Source of the DNA: Isoptericola cucumis
GTDB taxonomy: Bacteria > Actinomycetota > Actinomycetes > Actinomycetales > Cellulomonadaceae
Direction: 5' to 3'
DNA: 64,000 nt
Assembly: GCF_014635665.1 (NCBI RefSeq)
Contig: NZ_BMDG01000006.1
Coordinates: forward strand, 62,001 to 126,000
The notes below the pieces were generated by a model. The model was given only the letters and a program-made list of their open reading frames with translations. It was not told the origin of the DNA and searched no databases. Both the position numbers and the translations under genes were made by a program. This document shows, in pieces, positions 32,470-41,877 of the stretch; within the stretch, counting starts at the first letter, position 1; every line of letters starts with the position of its first letter.

Positions 32470-33396
32470 TCAGGCGGCCTGGGCGGTGGCCTTGGCGCCG
32501 GGCACCTGGCCGGCCTCGGTGCCCGCGGCGATCGGCACGCGCACGGCGTTGCCCCACTCGGTCCAGGAACCGTCGTAGTTGCGCACGTCCTCGATGCCGA
32601 GCAGGTACTTCAGCGCGAACCACGTGTGGCTGGAGCGCTCGCCGATGCGGCAGTACGTGATCACGGAGTCGTCCGCCTCGATGCCGAGGCCGCCCTCGCG
32701 GTAGATCGCCTCCAGCTCGGCGCGCGGCTTGTACGTGCCGTCCGACGAGACGGCGGTCGCCCACGGCACGTTGCGCGCGGTGGGGATGTGCCCGCCGCGC
32801 AGCACGCCCTCCTCGGGGTAGTCCGGGATGTGCAGGCGCTCGCCCGTGTACTCCTGCGGGGAGCGGATGTCGACGAGCGGGCCGGTGCCGAGGTGCGCGA
32901 GCACGTCCTCCTTGAAGGCGCGGAACGTGGTGTCGTCGCGCTCGACCACGGGGTAGTCGCCGCGGGCGGGGGAGGACACGTCGGTGGTGAGCTCACGGCC
33001 CTCGGCGACCCAGAGGTTGCGGCCGCCGTCGAGCAGGCGGACGTCCTCGTGGCCGAACAGGGTGAAGACCCAGGCGGTGTAGGCGGCCCACCAGTTGTTC
33101 TTGTCGCCGTACAGCACGATGGTCGTGTCGCGCGAGATGCCGCGGCTCGCCAGCAGGTCCGCGAAGCCGGCGCCGTCGAGGTAGTCACGCTCGACCGGCT
33201 GCAGGAGGTCGGTGTGCCAGTCGATCTTCACCGCACCCGGGATGTGGCCGGTCTCGTAGAGGAGCACGTCCTCGTCGGACTCGACGACCACGAGGCCGGC
33301 GTCGTCGAGGTGCTCGGCCAGCCAGTCCGTGGTGACGAGGCGCTCCGGGTGCGCGTACTCGGCGAGGCGGGGCGTCGGGTCGGTGGGTGCGGGCAT
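32470..33396 (-). CDS. sseA: Thiosulfate/3-mercaptopyruvate sulfurtransferase (rhodanese)
   Basis: A 308-residue protein with two rhodanese domains (about 20-140 and 160-285). The active cysteine Cys249 lies in [22 protein letters not shown] is close to the CRVGxRSS loop of actinobacterial sulfurtransferases. The N-terminal domain lacks Cys, as usual. It transfers sulfur from thiosulfate or mercaptopyruvate to cyanide or thiols. ATG 33394-33396 has a GGAGGAG ribosome site. SufE downstream points to sulfur trafficking. Confidence 0.93.
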   Translation of the reverse strand: MPAPTDPTPRLAEYAHPERLVTTDWLAEHLDDAGLVVVESDEDVLLYETGHIPGAVKIDWHTDLLQPVERDYLDGAGFADLLASRGISRDTTIVLYGDKNNWWAAYTAWVFTLFGHEDVRLLDGGRNLWVAEGRELTTDVSSPARGDYPVVERDDTTFRAFKEDVLAHLGTGPLVDIRSPQEYTGERLHIPDYPEEGVLRGGHIPTARNVPWATAVSSDGTYKPRAELEAIYREGGLGIEADDSVITYCRIGERSSHTWFALKYLLGIEDVRNYDGSWTEWGNAVRVPIAAGTEAGQVPGAKATAQAA

Positions 33397-33544
33397 GGCT
33401 CCTCCATCTGTCGGCGTGCGCCGGGTGCGGGTGCGTCCCGGCCACTCTAAGGAGTGCGCGACCTGCGCCGACAGGTGCCGTCCAGAATGTGGGACCACGA
33501 TGTGAGACGGCGTCGCCATTGGCGGTGACGAATTCGCGATGCGG

Positions 33545-33592
33545 AACAAGTTTTCCAAACCTGTTGTGCGCTCCGTCACGTGCTGCTAGCGT
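33545..33592 (+). promoter_or_regulatory. Promoter with 21-bp imperfect palindrome before purine gene cluster
   Basis: AACAAG and CTTGTT-like arms form an imperfect palindrome (33545-33565, 16 of 21 positions symmetric) centred on TTTTCCAAA. It overlaps a -35 TTGTGC (33564-33569), which a 17-nt spacer separates from TAGCGT (33587-33592). The position over the -35 suggests a repressor site for the purine operon; the regulator is not in this window. Confidence 0.6.
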
Positions 33593-33800
33593 CGGCAGGA
33601 CCAACGGCGGGCCCGGGCCGCGCCGGCGCCGACGGCGTCAGCGCGGTGGTCGACAGGAGTCGATCCGACACCGGCAGCTATCTACCAGGTGGAACGACAA
33701 CTCACCTGCAGCGGCCCGCCGTGCCCCAGCCACGTCGGGCGAGCGTCATCGCGAGCCTCCGGGCACGCCGCGGCCGCTGCCCGATCCGTGGAGACCCGTG
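33593..33800 (+). other. Long GC-rich leader before guanine deaminase gene
   Basis: About 200 nt lie between the predicted start site and ATG 33801. CAGGTG/CACCTG (33687-33709 region) forms one small hairpin; I see no known riboswitch core, ribosome-site-led ORF or terminator. With the 148 nt upstream (33397-33544) it is the only content of the gap after the rhodanese gene. It could be plain leader or a structured element. Confidence 0.35.
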
Positions 33801-34358
33801 ATGGAACACCATGCCGTGGACACCCGTGCCGCGACCGGCACCCGTACCGCCGAGCCGGACCCGGCCGCGAGCCATGCCGAGCACCTCGAGCGGGCCGTGG
33901 CCCTCGCCGTCGCCAGCGTCGCCGACGCCGGCGGACCGTTCGGCGCCGTCGTCGTCACCGCCGACGGCCAGGTCGTCGAGGGCGACAACCGCGTCACCCA
34001 GGACAACGACCCCACCGCCCACGCGGAGGTCACCGCCGTCCGGCGCGCGTGCGCGGCGCTCGGCACCTTCGACCTGACCGGCGCCACGCTCTACTCGAGC
34101 TGCGAGCCGTGCCCCATGTGCCTGGCGACCGCCCTGTGGGCGCGCGTCGACGCCGTGTACTTCGCGGCCGACCGGCACGACGCGGCGGCCGCCGGCTTCG
34201 ACGACGCCGCCTTCTACGACTTCTTCGCCGCCCGGCTCCAGGACCTGCCCGAGGCCCCGGCCGCCGGCGGGGTCATGACCGTGCGCCACGAGCGCACCGC
34301 CAGCGCCGTCACGCCGTTCGACGCGTGGCGCGTGCTCGAGACGCGGGTCGACTACTGA
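33801..34358 (+). CDS. Nucleoside/nucleobase deaminase, probable guanine deaminase
   Basis: A 185-residue cytidine-deaminase-fold enzyme. The zinc site is His74-Ala-Glu76 plus PCPMC (Cys104, Cys107), and DAVYFAADRHDAAAAGFDDAAFYDFF follows as in guanine deaminases of the GuaD (B. subtilis) type. Guanine would be converted to xanthine. It starts a cluster with a purine permease and a xanthine-type hydroxylase, which supports this. The first 25 residues look disordered. The ribosome site before ATG 33801 is weak (GTGGAGA). Confidence 0.85.
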   Translation: MEHHAVDTRAATGTRTAEPDPAASHAEHLERAVALAVASVADAGGPFGAVVVTADGQVVEGDNRVTQDNDPTAHAEVTAVRRACAALGTFDLTGATLYSSCEPCPMCLATALWARVDAVYFAADRHDAAAAGFDDAAFYDFFAARLQDLPEAPAAGGVMTVRHERTASAVTPFDAWRVLETRVDY

Positions 34359-34403
34359 CCCGACCGGCCTGACCCCATCCCGCACCGGAAAGGACACAAG
34401 GAC

Positions 34404-35894
34404 GTGACCATCCTGGGAACGCGGCGGGACACCGCCGAGCACGACGGCCCCCGCACCACCACCGGAGCCCGAGGCGCGCTGGACCGCCTCTTCAAGATCA
34501 CCGCACGTGGCTCCACCACGGGCCGCGAGGTCCGCGGCGGCCTGGTGACCTTCTTCGCGATGGCGTACATCGTCATCCTCAACCCGCTGATCCTCGGCGG
34601 CACCAGCGCCGAGAACGCGCCCACCGACGTCGCGGGCGGCTGGCTCGCGACCGCCCAGGTGGGGGCCGTCACCGGCCTGGCGGCGGGCGTGCTGACGATC
34701 CTGTTCGGCCTCGTGGCGAACCTGCCCTTCGCGCTCGCCGCGGGGCTCGGCATCAACTCCTTCCTCGCGGTCGCCGTGATCGGCGACGTCACGTGGCCCG
34801 AGGCGATGGGCCTCGTGCTGATCAACGGCCTGCTCATCGTGCTGCTCGCCGTCACGGGCGCGCGGTCGGCGATCTTCAACGCCGTCCCACGCCAGCTCAA
34901 GGCCGCCATCACCGTGGGCATCGGCCTGTTCATCGCCTTCATCGGCTTCGTGGACGCCGGTTTCGTCACCCGCACCCCGGGCGGCCCGCCGGTCCAGCTG
35001 GGCGACGGCGGGTCGATCACCACCGTGCCGACCATGATCTTCGTCCTCGGGCTGCTGCTCATGGGGATCCTCGTGGCGCGCAGGGTGAAGGGCGGGCTGC
35101 TCATCGGCCTCGTCGCCACGACGGTCGTCGCGATCGTCGTGGAGGCGGTGCTGCAGCTCGGGCCCGCGGGCGACGACAACCCGGGCGGCTGGCACCTGTC
35201 GGTGCCGGCCCTGCCGGAGCAGCTCGTGTCCGTGCCCGACCTGTCCCTGCTGGGGCAGTTCAGCCTCGGCGCCTTCGACCGCATCGGGGCGCTCGCCGCG
35301 ACGATGCTCGTCTTCACCCTGTTCTTCACGAACTTCTTCGACGCCATGGGCACGATGACGGGCCTGGCCAAGCAGGGCGGGCTCGCCGACGCCGACGGGA
35401 ACTTCCCGCGGATCAAGTCGGCGCTGGTGGTCGAGGGCGTGGGCGCGGTCGTGGGCGGGGCGACCTCGTCGTCGTCCAACACCGTGTTCGTGGACTCCGC
35501 GGCCGGCATCGGGGAGGGCGCGCGGACCGGCCTGGCGTCGGTCGTGGCGGGCGGGCTGTTCCTCGTCGCCATGTTCCTCACCCCGCTGACGGCGGTCGTG
35601 CCGATCGAGGTCGCCAGCGGCGCCCTCGTCGTGGTCGGCGCGATGATGATGAGGGAGATCAAGGAGATCGACCTGGGCGACTTCTCCGTCGCGCTGCCGG
35701 TGTTCCTCACCGTCGTGACCATGCCGCTGACGTACTCCATCGCCAACGGCATCGGGATCGGCTTCATCACGTGGGTGCTGCTGCGGTTCGCCTGCGGCAG
35801 GGCGCGCGACGTCCACCCGCTGCTGTGGGTGGTCGCCGCCGGTTTCCTCGTGTACTTCGTGCGCGGTCCGCTCTCCGCGGCGATCGGCGCCTGA
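34404..35894 (+). CDS. NCS2-family guanine/hypoxanthine permease (AzgA/GhxP type)
   Basis: A 496-residue transporter with about 12-14 membrane segments. It shows TFFAMAYIVILNPLIL, the NCS2/AzgA motif GLGINSF and GATSSSSNTVFVDSAAGIGEGARTGLASV. It imports guanine, hypoxanthine or adenine by proton symport. It lies 45 nt behind the deaminase gene and before XdhC, and is probably cotranscribed. GTG 34404 has an AAAGGA/AAGGA ribosome site. Confidence 0.93.
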   Translation: MTILGTRRDTAEHDGPRTTTGARGALDRLFKITARGSTTGREVRGGLVTFFAMAYIVILNPLILGGTSAENAPTDVAGGWLATAQVGAVTGLAAGVLTILFGLVANLPFALAAGLGINSFLAVAVIGDVTWPEAMGLVLINGLLIVLLAVTGARSAIFNAVPRQLKAAITVGIGLFIAFIGFVDAGFVTRTPGGPPVQLGDGGSITTVPTMIFVLGLLLMGILVARRVKGGLLIGLVATTVVAIVVEAVLQLGPAGDDNPGGWHLSVPALPEQLVSVPDLSLLGQFSLGAFDRIGALAATMLVFTLFFTNFFDAMGTMTGLAKQGGLADADGNFPRIKSALVVEGVGAVVGGATSSSSNTVFVDSAAGIGEGARTGLASVVAGGLFLVAMFLTPLTAVVPIEVASGALVVVGAMMMREIKEIDLGDFSVALPVFLTVVTMPLTYSIANGIGIGFITWVLLRFACGRARDVHPLLWVVAAGFLVYFVRGPLSAAIGA

Positions 35895-35955
35895 CGACGA
35901 CATCGGTCGGGCCCGTCAAGACCCGGCGGGCCCGACCGAGAGGGAGGGGGCACTG

Positions 35956-37173
35956 ATGCTCACCCTGGTTGACCAGCTGGCCGCGTGGCTCGGACCCGGC
36001 GGTGCGCCGTTCGCCGTCGCGACGGTGGTCGGGGCGTCGGGCTCGGTGCCGCGCCCTGTCGGCACCGCGATGGCGGTACGCGCCGACGGAGCCGTGATCG
36101 GCAGCCTGTCCGGCGGGTGCGTCGAGGCGGCGGTGCACGCCGCCGCGCTCGACGCGATCGCCGCCCGGGAGTGCCACCGCGAGACCTTCGGCTGGTCCGA
36201 CGACGACGCGTTCGCCGTCGGCCTCACCTGCGGCGGCAGCCTCGAGGTGCACGTCCAGCCCGTACGGCCCGGCGACGACGGCGACCCCGGCGCGGTGGCG
36301 CTGGCCGAGCTCGCCGCGGGCGAGGACGCCCCCGCCGCGCTCGTGCGGCGCCTGGACGTCGCGCGCCCCACCGCCGTCGTTCTCGAGTTGTCAGAGCCAG
36401 GTGGCGATATAGGCCCACGTGGCTCTGACAACTCGCTGCGGGGGCTCGTCGACGAAGGCGCGCTGCCGGCGGTGGCGGCCCAGGTCGACGCCGTCCTGCG
36501 CGCGGGCGGCGCCGCGACCGTCCACGCGGCACCCGGCGTCGACGACGGCGGGTGCACGCCCGACGACGAGCCCGTCACGCTGCTGGTCGAGACCCGGCTC
36601 GCCCCGCCGCGCTTCGTCGTCGTCGGCGCGGGCGACTTCGCGGGCGCGCTGATCCGGGCGGTGCGGCTGCTGGGCTACCGCGTGACCCTCGTCGACGCCC
36701 GGGAGGTGTTCGCGGACCCGCGCCGCTTCCCGCAGGCGGACGAGGTGGTCGTGGACTGGCCCGACCGGTACCTGGCGGCCGAGGCGGAGGCCGGGCGCCT
36801 CGACGCCCGCACCGCCGTGGCGGTCCTCACGCACGACGCCAAGTTCGACGTCCCGACCCTGCGGCTCGCGCTCGGGCTGCCGCTCGCGTACGTCGGGGCG
36901 ATGGGGTCGCGCCGCTCGCACGCCCAGCGCCTGGAGGCCCTGCGCGCCGAGGGCGTGACGCCCGAGGCGCTGGCGCGGCTGCGCTCGCCCATCGGCCTCG
37001 ACCTGGGCGCCGTGACGCCCGAGGAGGTCGCCGTCTCCGTCGTGGCCGAGCTCGTCGCCGTCCGTCACGGCCGCGCCGCCGCGCTGCCCCTGAGCCGCAC
37101 GGACGGCCCGCTGCACGCGGCGCCGGCCGTTCCCCGCGACGACCACAGCAAGGAGGGCTCCCGGTGGACCTGA
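35956..37173 (+). CDS. xdhC: XdhC-family molybdenum-hydroxylase maturation protein
   Basis: A 405-residue protein. The N-terminal XdhC/CoxI domain shows [34 protein letters not shown] (residues about 28-60, quoted in part) and TCGGSLEV. The C-terminal Rossmann domain (about 215-365) shows [22 protein letters not shown] and [15 protein letters not shown]. XdhC inserts or protects the sulfurated molybdenum cofactor of xanthine dehydrogenase. A 52-bp near-palindrome (36384-36435) lies in frame within the interdomain linker and encodes about 17 residues ([16 protein letters not shown]). AGGGAGGGGG precedes ATG 35956; the stop overlaps the FAD-subunit start by 10 nt. Confidence 0.88.
   Translation: MLTLVDQLAAWLGPGGAPFAVATVVGASGSVPRPVGTAMAVRADGAVIGSLSGGCVEAAVHAAALDAIAARECHRETFGWSDDDAFAVGLTCGGSLEVHVQPVRPGDDGDPGAVALAELAAGEDAPAALVRRLDVARPTAVVLELSEPGGDIGPRGSDNSLRGLVDEGALPAVAAQVDAVLRAGGAATVHAAPGVDDGGCTPDDEPVTLLVETRLAPPRFVVVGAGDFAGALIRAVRLLGYRVTLVDAREVFADPRRFPQADEVVVDWPDRYLAAEAEAGRLDARTAVAVLTHDAKFDVPTLRLALGLPLAYVGAMGSRRSHAQRLEALRAEGVTPEALARLRSPIGLDLGAVTPEEVAVSVVAELVAVRHGRAAALPLSRTDGPLHAAPAVPRDDHSKEGSRWT
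36384..36435. repeat. 52-bp palindromic element inside the xdhC coding sequence
   Basis: CGAGTTGTCAGAGCCA (36384-36399) and its exact complement (36420-36435) flank a 20-nt centre that is itself partly symmetric (GTGG...CCAC around GATATA). The centre is AT-richer than the surrounding gene. It sits in the linker between the two XdhC domains and keeps the reading frame. This looks like an inserted mobile or dispersed palindrome. Confidence 0.8.
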
Positions 37174-38075
37174 GCACCGTCACCGACCTGGTCCCCACGG
37201 CCGACCCCGCCGACTGGCGCGAGGGCGACGCGTGGCTGGCCGGCGGCACCGTCCTGTTCTCGTACGGCAGCCAGAGCCTGCGCCGGCTGCTCGACCTCAC
37301 GAGCGCCGGGTGGCCCGCGCTCACGGTGACGGACGACGGGCTGGAGGTCGCCGCGACCTGCACCGTCGCGGAGCTGTACGCCTTCCCGGACGACCCGGCC
37401 GCGGCGGCCGTGCGCGACGCATGGCCCGCGCTGGACCTCGTGCGCCCGTGCTGCGACGCCTTCGTCGCGTCGTTCAAGATCTGGAACACCTCGACCGTGG
37501 GCGGGAACGTGGCCACGTCCCTCCCGGCGGGGCCGATGACGTCGCTGACCGCGGCGCTCGACGGCGTCGCCGAGGTCTGGGGCCCGGGCGGGGCGCGCCG
37601 CACGCAGCCCGTGGTCGAGCTGGTCACGGGCGAGATGCGCAACACCCTCGCGCCGGGCGAGCTGCTGCGCGCGATCCGGCTGCCGGCCGCGGCGCTGCGT
37701 GCCCGCACGGCGTTCCGCCGGCTCTCGCTGTCGAACCTCGGGCGCTCCGGCGTGCTGCTGATCGGCCGCCTCGACGCGGCGGACCCGACGGACGGCGCCG
37801 GCGGCGAGCTCGTGATCACCGTGACGGCGTCCACCCGTCGGCCGGTGCAGCTGCGGTTCCCGCCGGGCGCGCACCCCGACGCCGCGGGCCTGGCGGCGTC
37901 GATCGACGCCGCGATCCCGGACGACCTGTACCACGACGACATCCACGGCCTGCCCGCGTGGCGCCGCGACATGACCTACCGGCTCGCGGAGGAGATCCGC
38001 CGCGAGCTGCTCGAGCGCGACGACAGCCCGACCGACAGCCCGACCGACAGCCCGACCGACGGAGGCCGGCGATGA
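37164..38075 (+). CDS. FAD-binding subunit of molybdenum hydroxylase (xanthine dehydrogenase type)
   Basis: A 303-residue subunit. The FAD-binding features are [22 protein letters not shown] (residues 24-45, quoted in part) and [18 protein letters not shown], and a CO-dehydrogenase flavoprotein C-terminal domain follows ([17 protein letters not shown]). It carries electrons from the iron-sulfur clusters to NAD. A separate FAD subunit before a fused FeS-Mo subunit is the E. coli YgfM-XdhD layout. The C-terminus ends in three DSPT repeats. GTG 37164 has AAGGAGG upstream. Confidence 0.88.
   Translation: MDLSTVTDLVPTADPADWREGDAWLAGGTVLFSYGSQSLRRLLDLTSAGWPALTVTDDGLEVAATCTVAELYAFPDDPAAAAVRDAWPALDLVRPCCDAFVASFKIWNTSTVGGNVATSLPAGPMTSLTAALDGVAEVWGPGGARRTQPVVELVTGEMRNTLAPGELLRAIRLPAAALRARTAFRRLSLSNLGRSGVLLIGRLDAADPTDGAGGELVITVTASTRRPVQLRFPPGAHPDAAGLAASIDAAIPDDLYHDDIHGLPAWRRDMTYRLAEEIRRELLERDDSPTDSPTDSPTDGGRR
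38022..38057 (+). repeat. 12-bp tandem repeat at 3' end of FAD-subunit gene
   Basis: GACAGCCCGACC occurs three times in a row and encodes (DSPT)x3. It keeps the frame and probably varies in copy number among strains. Confidence 0.85.
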
Positions 38076-41014
38076 CCGAGGCGACCACCCGCCCCACCAC
38101 CCCGACGTCGGCCGCCGGCCCGGGCACGACGCCGGTGCTGCGCGTGGACGGCCGGGACGTCGACGCCGTGCCCCGCGCGGGCCAGTGCCTGCGCACGTTC
38201 CTGCGCGAGCAGGGCGCGCTCGGCGTCAAGAAGGGCTGCGACGGGGGCGACTGCGGCGCGTGCACGGTGCACGTCGACGGCGTGCCGGTGCACAGCTGCG
38301 TCTACCCCGCGCGGCGCGCGGCCGGCCGCGACGTGACGACGATCGGCGGGCTCGCGGCGTCGGCCCACGGCCCCGACGCGGCCGCCGACGGGGCGCTGCA
38401 CCCCGTCCAGCAGCAGGTCCTCGACTCCCAGGGCTTCCAGTGCGGCTTCTGCACGGCGGGCCTGATCATGACGGCGGCGACGTTCGACGACGACCAGCGG
38501 GCGAACCTGCCGCGCAGCCTCAAGGGCAACCTGTGCCGCTGCACGGGGTACCGGTCGATCGCGGACGCCGTGACGGGCGGGGACACCTGCGGCGTGCCGC
38601 ACCCGGCCGGCGCCGCGCCGTGCGACCAGGGCCACGACGGGTGGACGCCCGCGCACTCGCACGGCGAGCCGGGCGCGGTGGGCACGGCCGCCTTCGGCAC
38701 CAACGAGCCCGCCCCGGCGAGCCGCGGCGTCGTGACGGGGCAGGTGCGCTACACGCTCGACGTCGACCCGGATGCCTACCCGGGGCTGCTGCACCTGAGG
38801 CTGGCGCGCTCGCCGCACGCGCACGCCCGCATCACCGCGTTCGACACGGCGGACGCGCTCGCGGTGCCCGGCGTGCGCGCCGTCCTCACGCACGCCGACG
38901 CCCCGGCGGCGCGCTTCAGCACGGCCCAGCACGAGCACTGGACGGACGACCCCGACGACACGCGCATCCTCGACGACGTCGTGCGCTTCGTGGGGCAGCG
39001 GGTGGCCGCCGTCGTGGCCGACTCGGTCGCCGCGGCGGAGGAGGGAGTGCGGCGGCTGCGCGTCGACTATGAGGTGCTGCCCGCCGTCGTCGACCCCGAG
39101 GAGGCGATGGCGCCCGGCGCGCCGCTCGTGCACCCGGAGCTGGACGCCGCGTCCGCGCGGGTCTCCCGGCCCGGGGCGAACGTCGTCGCCGAGGTGCACA
39201 GCGAGCTCGGCGACGTCGAGGCGGGCCTCGCGGAGGCGGACGTCGTGCACGAGGCCACCTACCGCACGCAGCGGGTGCAGAACGCGGCCCTCGAGACCCA
39301 CGCGGCGATCGCGTCGTTCGACGACGACGGCCGGCTGGTGGTCCGGTCGTCGACCCAGGTGCCGTTCCTGGCCCGCCGCCACCTGGCACGGGTGCTCGAC
39401 CTGCCCCTGGACCGCGTGCGCGTGTACTGCGAGCGGGTCGGCGGCGGGTTCGGCGGCAAGCAGGAGGTGCTGGTCGAGGACGTCGCGGCGCTCGCGGCGC
39501 TGCGGCTGCGCCGGCCCGTGCAGCTCGAGCTGACCCGGACGGAGACCTTCACCGGCACGACGACGCGGCACCCCTTCCGTGTCCGGGTCCGGGCCGGCGC
39601 CCGTCGCGACGGCACGCTGACGGCGCTGCACCTGGATGTGCTGAGCAACACCGGCGCCTACGGCAACCACGGGCCGGGCGTGATGTTCCACGGCTGCGGC
39701 GAGTCGATCGCCGTCTACACGTGCGCGAACAAGAAGGTCGACGCGCACTGCGTGTACACGCACACGCTGCCGTCCGGGGCGTTCCGCGGGTACGGGCTGA
39801 GCCAGATGATCTTCGCGGTGGAGTCGGCGATGGACGAGCTGGCCCGCCGACTCGGGATGGACCCGCTCGACCTGCGTCGGCGCAACGTGGTGCGCGAGGG
39901 CGACCCCATGCTGTCGCTCAACCCCGAGCCGGAGGAGGATGTGCTGTACGGCAGCTACGGCCTCGACGAGTGCATCGAGCTGGCCGACGACGCCCTCGCC
40001 CGCGGCCGGGCACGGGACGTCGCCGCGTACGGGGCCGACCCCGACGACCCGGGGACGCCGTGGCTGGGCCAGGAGTGGGATGTCGGCGAGGGGACGGCCG
40101 TCTCCATGATCGACACGGTCCCGCCGCGGGGCCACGTCGCCCACGCGCGGGCGCGGCTGCGCCCGGACGGCGTGGTCGAGGCGGAGGTCGGCACGGCGGA
40201 GTTCGGCAACGGCACCACGACCGTGCACGCCCAGCTCGTGGCCGGCGCGACCGGCCAGCGCGCGGGCGACGTCGTCGTCCGGCAGTCCGACACCGACCTC
40301 GTGGAGCACGACACGGGCGCGTTCGGCTCCACCGGGACGGTCGTGGCGGGCAAGGCGTCGCTCGCCGCGGCGACCGAGCTCGCGACCCAGGTGCTGGCCG
40401 TGGCCGCGACGGCGGCGGGGACGGAGGTGGCCGGGTGCCGTCTCGTGCCCGGCGGCGTCGAGTGCGCGGGGAGCACCCTTGCGCTGGCCGACGTGGCGCG
40501 CCACGCCGCCGCCGCGGGGGTGCGGCTGGAGGCGGAGGGCCGCTGGGGCGGCACGCCGCGGTCGGTCGCGTTCAACGTGCACGGGTTCCGCGTCGCGGTG
40601 CACCGCGGCACCGGCGAGATCCGCATCCTGCAGAGCGTGCAGGCCGCGGACGCGGGGGAGGTCGTCAACCCGCGCCAGTGCCGTGGCCAGGTCGAGGGCG
40701 GCATCGCGCAGGCGCTCGGCGCCGCCCTGTACGAGGACGTGGTGATCGACGACGACGGGCGCGTCACCACCGACATCTTCCGCCAGTACCACCTGCCCAC
40801 GTTCGCGGACGTGCCCCGCAGCGAGGTCTACTTCGCCCGCACCAGCGACACCACCGGGCCGATGGGGGCCAAGTCGATGAGCGAGAGCCCGTTCAACCCG
40901 GTCGCGCCGGCCCTGGCCAACGCGGTCCGCGCCGCGACGGGCGTGCGGTTCACCGAGCTGCCGCTCGCGCGGGACAAGGTCTACCTCGGCATCAGGGCGG
41001 CCGCCACCACCTGA
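38072..41014 (+). CDS. Molybdenum hydroxylase with fused [2Fe-2S] and Mo-cofactor domains (xanthine dehydrogenase/XdhD type)
   Basis: A 980-residue enzyme. Residues 20-170 bear two [2Fe-2S] clusters: Cys56, 61, 64, 76 (CDGGDCGAC...C) and Cys124, 127, 155, 157 (CGFC...CRC). Residues 215-960 form the molybdopterin domains, with [20 protein letters not shown] and the active-site Glu in [11 protein letters not shown]. The fusion of FeS and Mo parts with separate FAD matches E. coli XdhD/YgfM rather than classical XdhAB. Hydroxylation of hypoxanthine/xanthine is likely given the neighbours (guanine deaminase, purine permease). No in-frame TGA selenocysteine or selenium genes are seen. ATG 38072 overlaps the FAD-subunit stop by four bases. 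Confidence 0.9.
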   Translation: MTEATTRPTTPTSAAGPGTTPVLRVDGRDVDAVPRAGQCLRTFLREQGALGVKKGCDGGDCGACTVHVDGVPVHSCVYPARRAAGRDVTTIGGLAASAHGPDAAADGALHPVQQQVLDSQGFQCGFCTAGLIMTAATFDDDQRANLPRSLKGNLCRCTGYRSIADAVTGGDTCGVPHPAGAAPCDQGHDGWTPAHSHGEPGAVGTAAFGTNEPAPASRGVVTGQVRYTLDVDPDAYPGLLHLRLARSPHAHARITAFDTADALAVPGVRAVLTHADAPAARFSTAQHEHWTDDPDDTRILDDVVRFVGQRVAAVVADSVAAAEEGVRRLRVDYEVLPAVVDPEEAMAPGAPLVHPELDAASARVSRPGANVVAEVHSELGDVEAGLAEADVVHEATYRTQRVQNAALETHAAIASFDDDGRLVVRSSTQVPFLARRHLARVLDLPLDRVRVYCERVGGGFGGKQEVLVEDVAALAALRLRRPVQLELTRTETFTGTTTRHPFRVRVRAGARRDGTLTALHLDVLSNTGAYGNHGPGVMFHGCGESIAVYTCANKKVDAHCVYTHTLPSGAFRGYGLSQMIFAVESAMDELARRLGMDPLDLRRRNVVREGDPMLSLNPEPEEDVLYGSYGLDECIELADDALARGRARDVAAYGADPDDPGTPWLGQEWDVGEGTAVSMIDTVPPRGHVAHARARLRPDGVVEAEVGTAEFGNGTTTVHAQLVAGATGQRAGDVVVRQSDTDLVEHDTGAFGSTGTVVAGKASLAAATELATQVLAVAATAAGTEVAGCRLVPGGVECAGSTLALADVARHAAAAGVRLEAEGRWGGTPRSVAFNVHGFRVAVHRGTGEIRILQSVQAADAGEVVNPRQCRGQVEGGIAQALGAALYEDVVIDDDGRVTTDIFRQYHLPTFADVPRSEVYFARTSDTTGPMGAKSMSESPFNPVAPALANAVRAATGVRFTELPLARDKVYLGIRAAATT

Positions 41015-41049
41015 CCCGGCGCTGTGCACCCACAGCGCCCCGGGTCAGG
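41010..41049. terminator. Bidirectional terminator overlapping both stop codons
   Basis: CCTGACCCGG-CGCTGTG (41010-41026) pairs with CACAGCG-CCCCGGGTCAGG (41031-41049) with minor bulges. It contains the TGA of the hydroxylase gene and the TGA (TCA on this strand) of the convergent MocA-like gene. Confidence 0.75.
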
Positions 41050-41695
41050 TGAGCAGGTCGAGGTCGGCCTCGGTGTCGACGTCGCGCCCGTCGCCCGGGT
41101 GCACGACGACGTCGATCAGGTCGGCGTGGGCGCGCAGGAAGTCGCGCGCTCCGGCGTCGCCCGTGGCGCTCGCGGCCGCGGGGCCGGCGAGCGCGGCGTC
41201 CAGCACCAGCGGGTGGGCCCAGCGGGGCCGCCCCGGGCCCGGCGCCGCCGCGTCGGCCCAGCGCGAGACGGCGATCCGGCCGGGCCGGTGCGCGGCCAGC
41301 AGGCGGCCGACGTCGTCGGGCCTCACGCCGGGCTGGTCCACGTGCGCCACGACGAGGCGTCCCGTGGGCACGCCGTCGCGAGGCTCCAGCGCGGCCGCGA
41401 CCCCGGCCCGCAGCGACGACGCCATCCCCGTGGCCCACGCGTCGTTGACCACGACCCGCACCCGGGAGGCGTCCCACCTGGCGCCGTCGCGCACCTGCCT
41501 CGCCTGCGCGCCGAGCACGACGACGACCTCGTCGCAGCCGCCCGCCCGGAGCACGTCCGCGACGTGCTCGGCCAGGGTGCGGCCGGCGTGGGGGAGGAGC
41601 GCCTTCGTGCCGCGGCCCAGCCGGGTGCCTGCTCCCGCCGCGAGCAGGACGGCGACGGTGCGGGGGAGGTCGCTGGTCCCGGGCGGCGCGGTCAC
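41045..41695 (-). CDS. MobA/MocA-like nucleotidyltransferase for molybdopterin cofactor
   Basis: A 216-residue enzyme with the nucleotide-binding start VLLAAGAGTRLGRGTKALLP. VDQPGVRPDDVGRL carries the metal-binding Asp. MocA (E. coli YgfJ) makes molybdopterin cytosine dinucleotide for hydroxylases, and its place at the end of the xanthine dehydrogenase cluster fits. GTG 41693-41695 is chosen because TACCCT lies 6 nt upstream on the coding strand. The gene is convergent with the hydroxylase, so it is transcribed separately. Confidence 0.87.
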   Translation of the reverse strand: MTAPPGTSDLPRTVAVLLAAGAGTRLGRGTKALLPHAGRTLAEHVADVLRAGGCDEVVVVLGAQARQVRDGARWDASRVRVVVNDAWATGMASSLRAGVAAALEPRDGVPTGRLVVAHVDQPGVRPDDVGRLLAAHRPGRIAVSRWADAAAPGPGRPRWAHPLVLDAALAGPAAASATGDAGARDFLRAHADLIDVVVHPGDGRDVDTEADLDLLT

Positions 41696-41766
41696 CGGTC
41701 CAGGGTAGGGCGCGGCCGGGGCGGCGGCGCCTCTGCGGCCGGGCCCTGCCCGGTGGTCGTCGACAC

Positions 41767-41796
41767 TTGACGTGCAAGTAACGACTTGCCTATCGT
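41767..41796 (+). promoter_or_regulatory. Promoter with operator for SRPBCC gene
   Basis: TTGACG (41767-41772), an 18-nt spacer and TATCGT (41791-41796). The spacer contains the perfect inverted repeat GCAAGT-aacg-ACTTGC (41774-41789), a likely operator for an ArsR/MarR/TetR repressor that is not encoded next to it. Confidence 0.75.
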
Positions 41797-41877
41797 CGTG
41801 CCTGCGCGGCAGAGCACTCGGCGACCGTGGGCCACCGTGCAGCGCACCGGCCACAGACCCGGAAGGGACGGCACGAC

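Noticed and set aside
33593-33800. Purine or other riboswitch in the leader of the deaminase gene
   Set aside because: I found no conserved aptamer core; only small hairpins that GC-rich DNA gives by chance. Kept as plain leader.
38072-41014. Selenocysteine-coding TGA in the molybdenum hydroxylase
   Set aside because: The frame reads through without internal TGA and no selenium genes are seen in the window.
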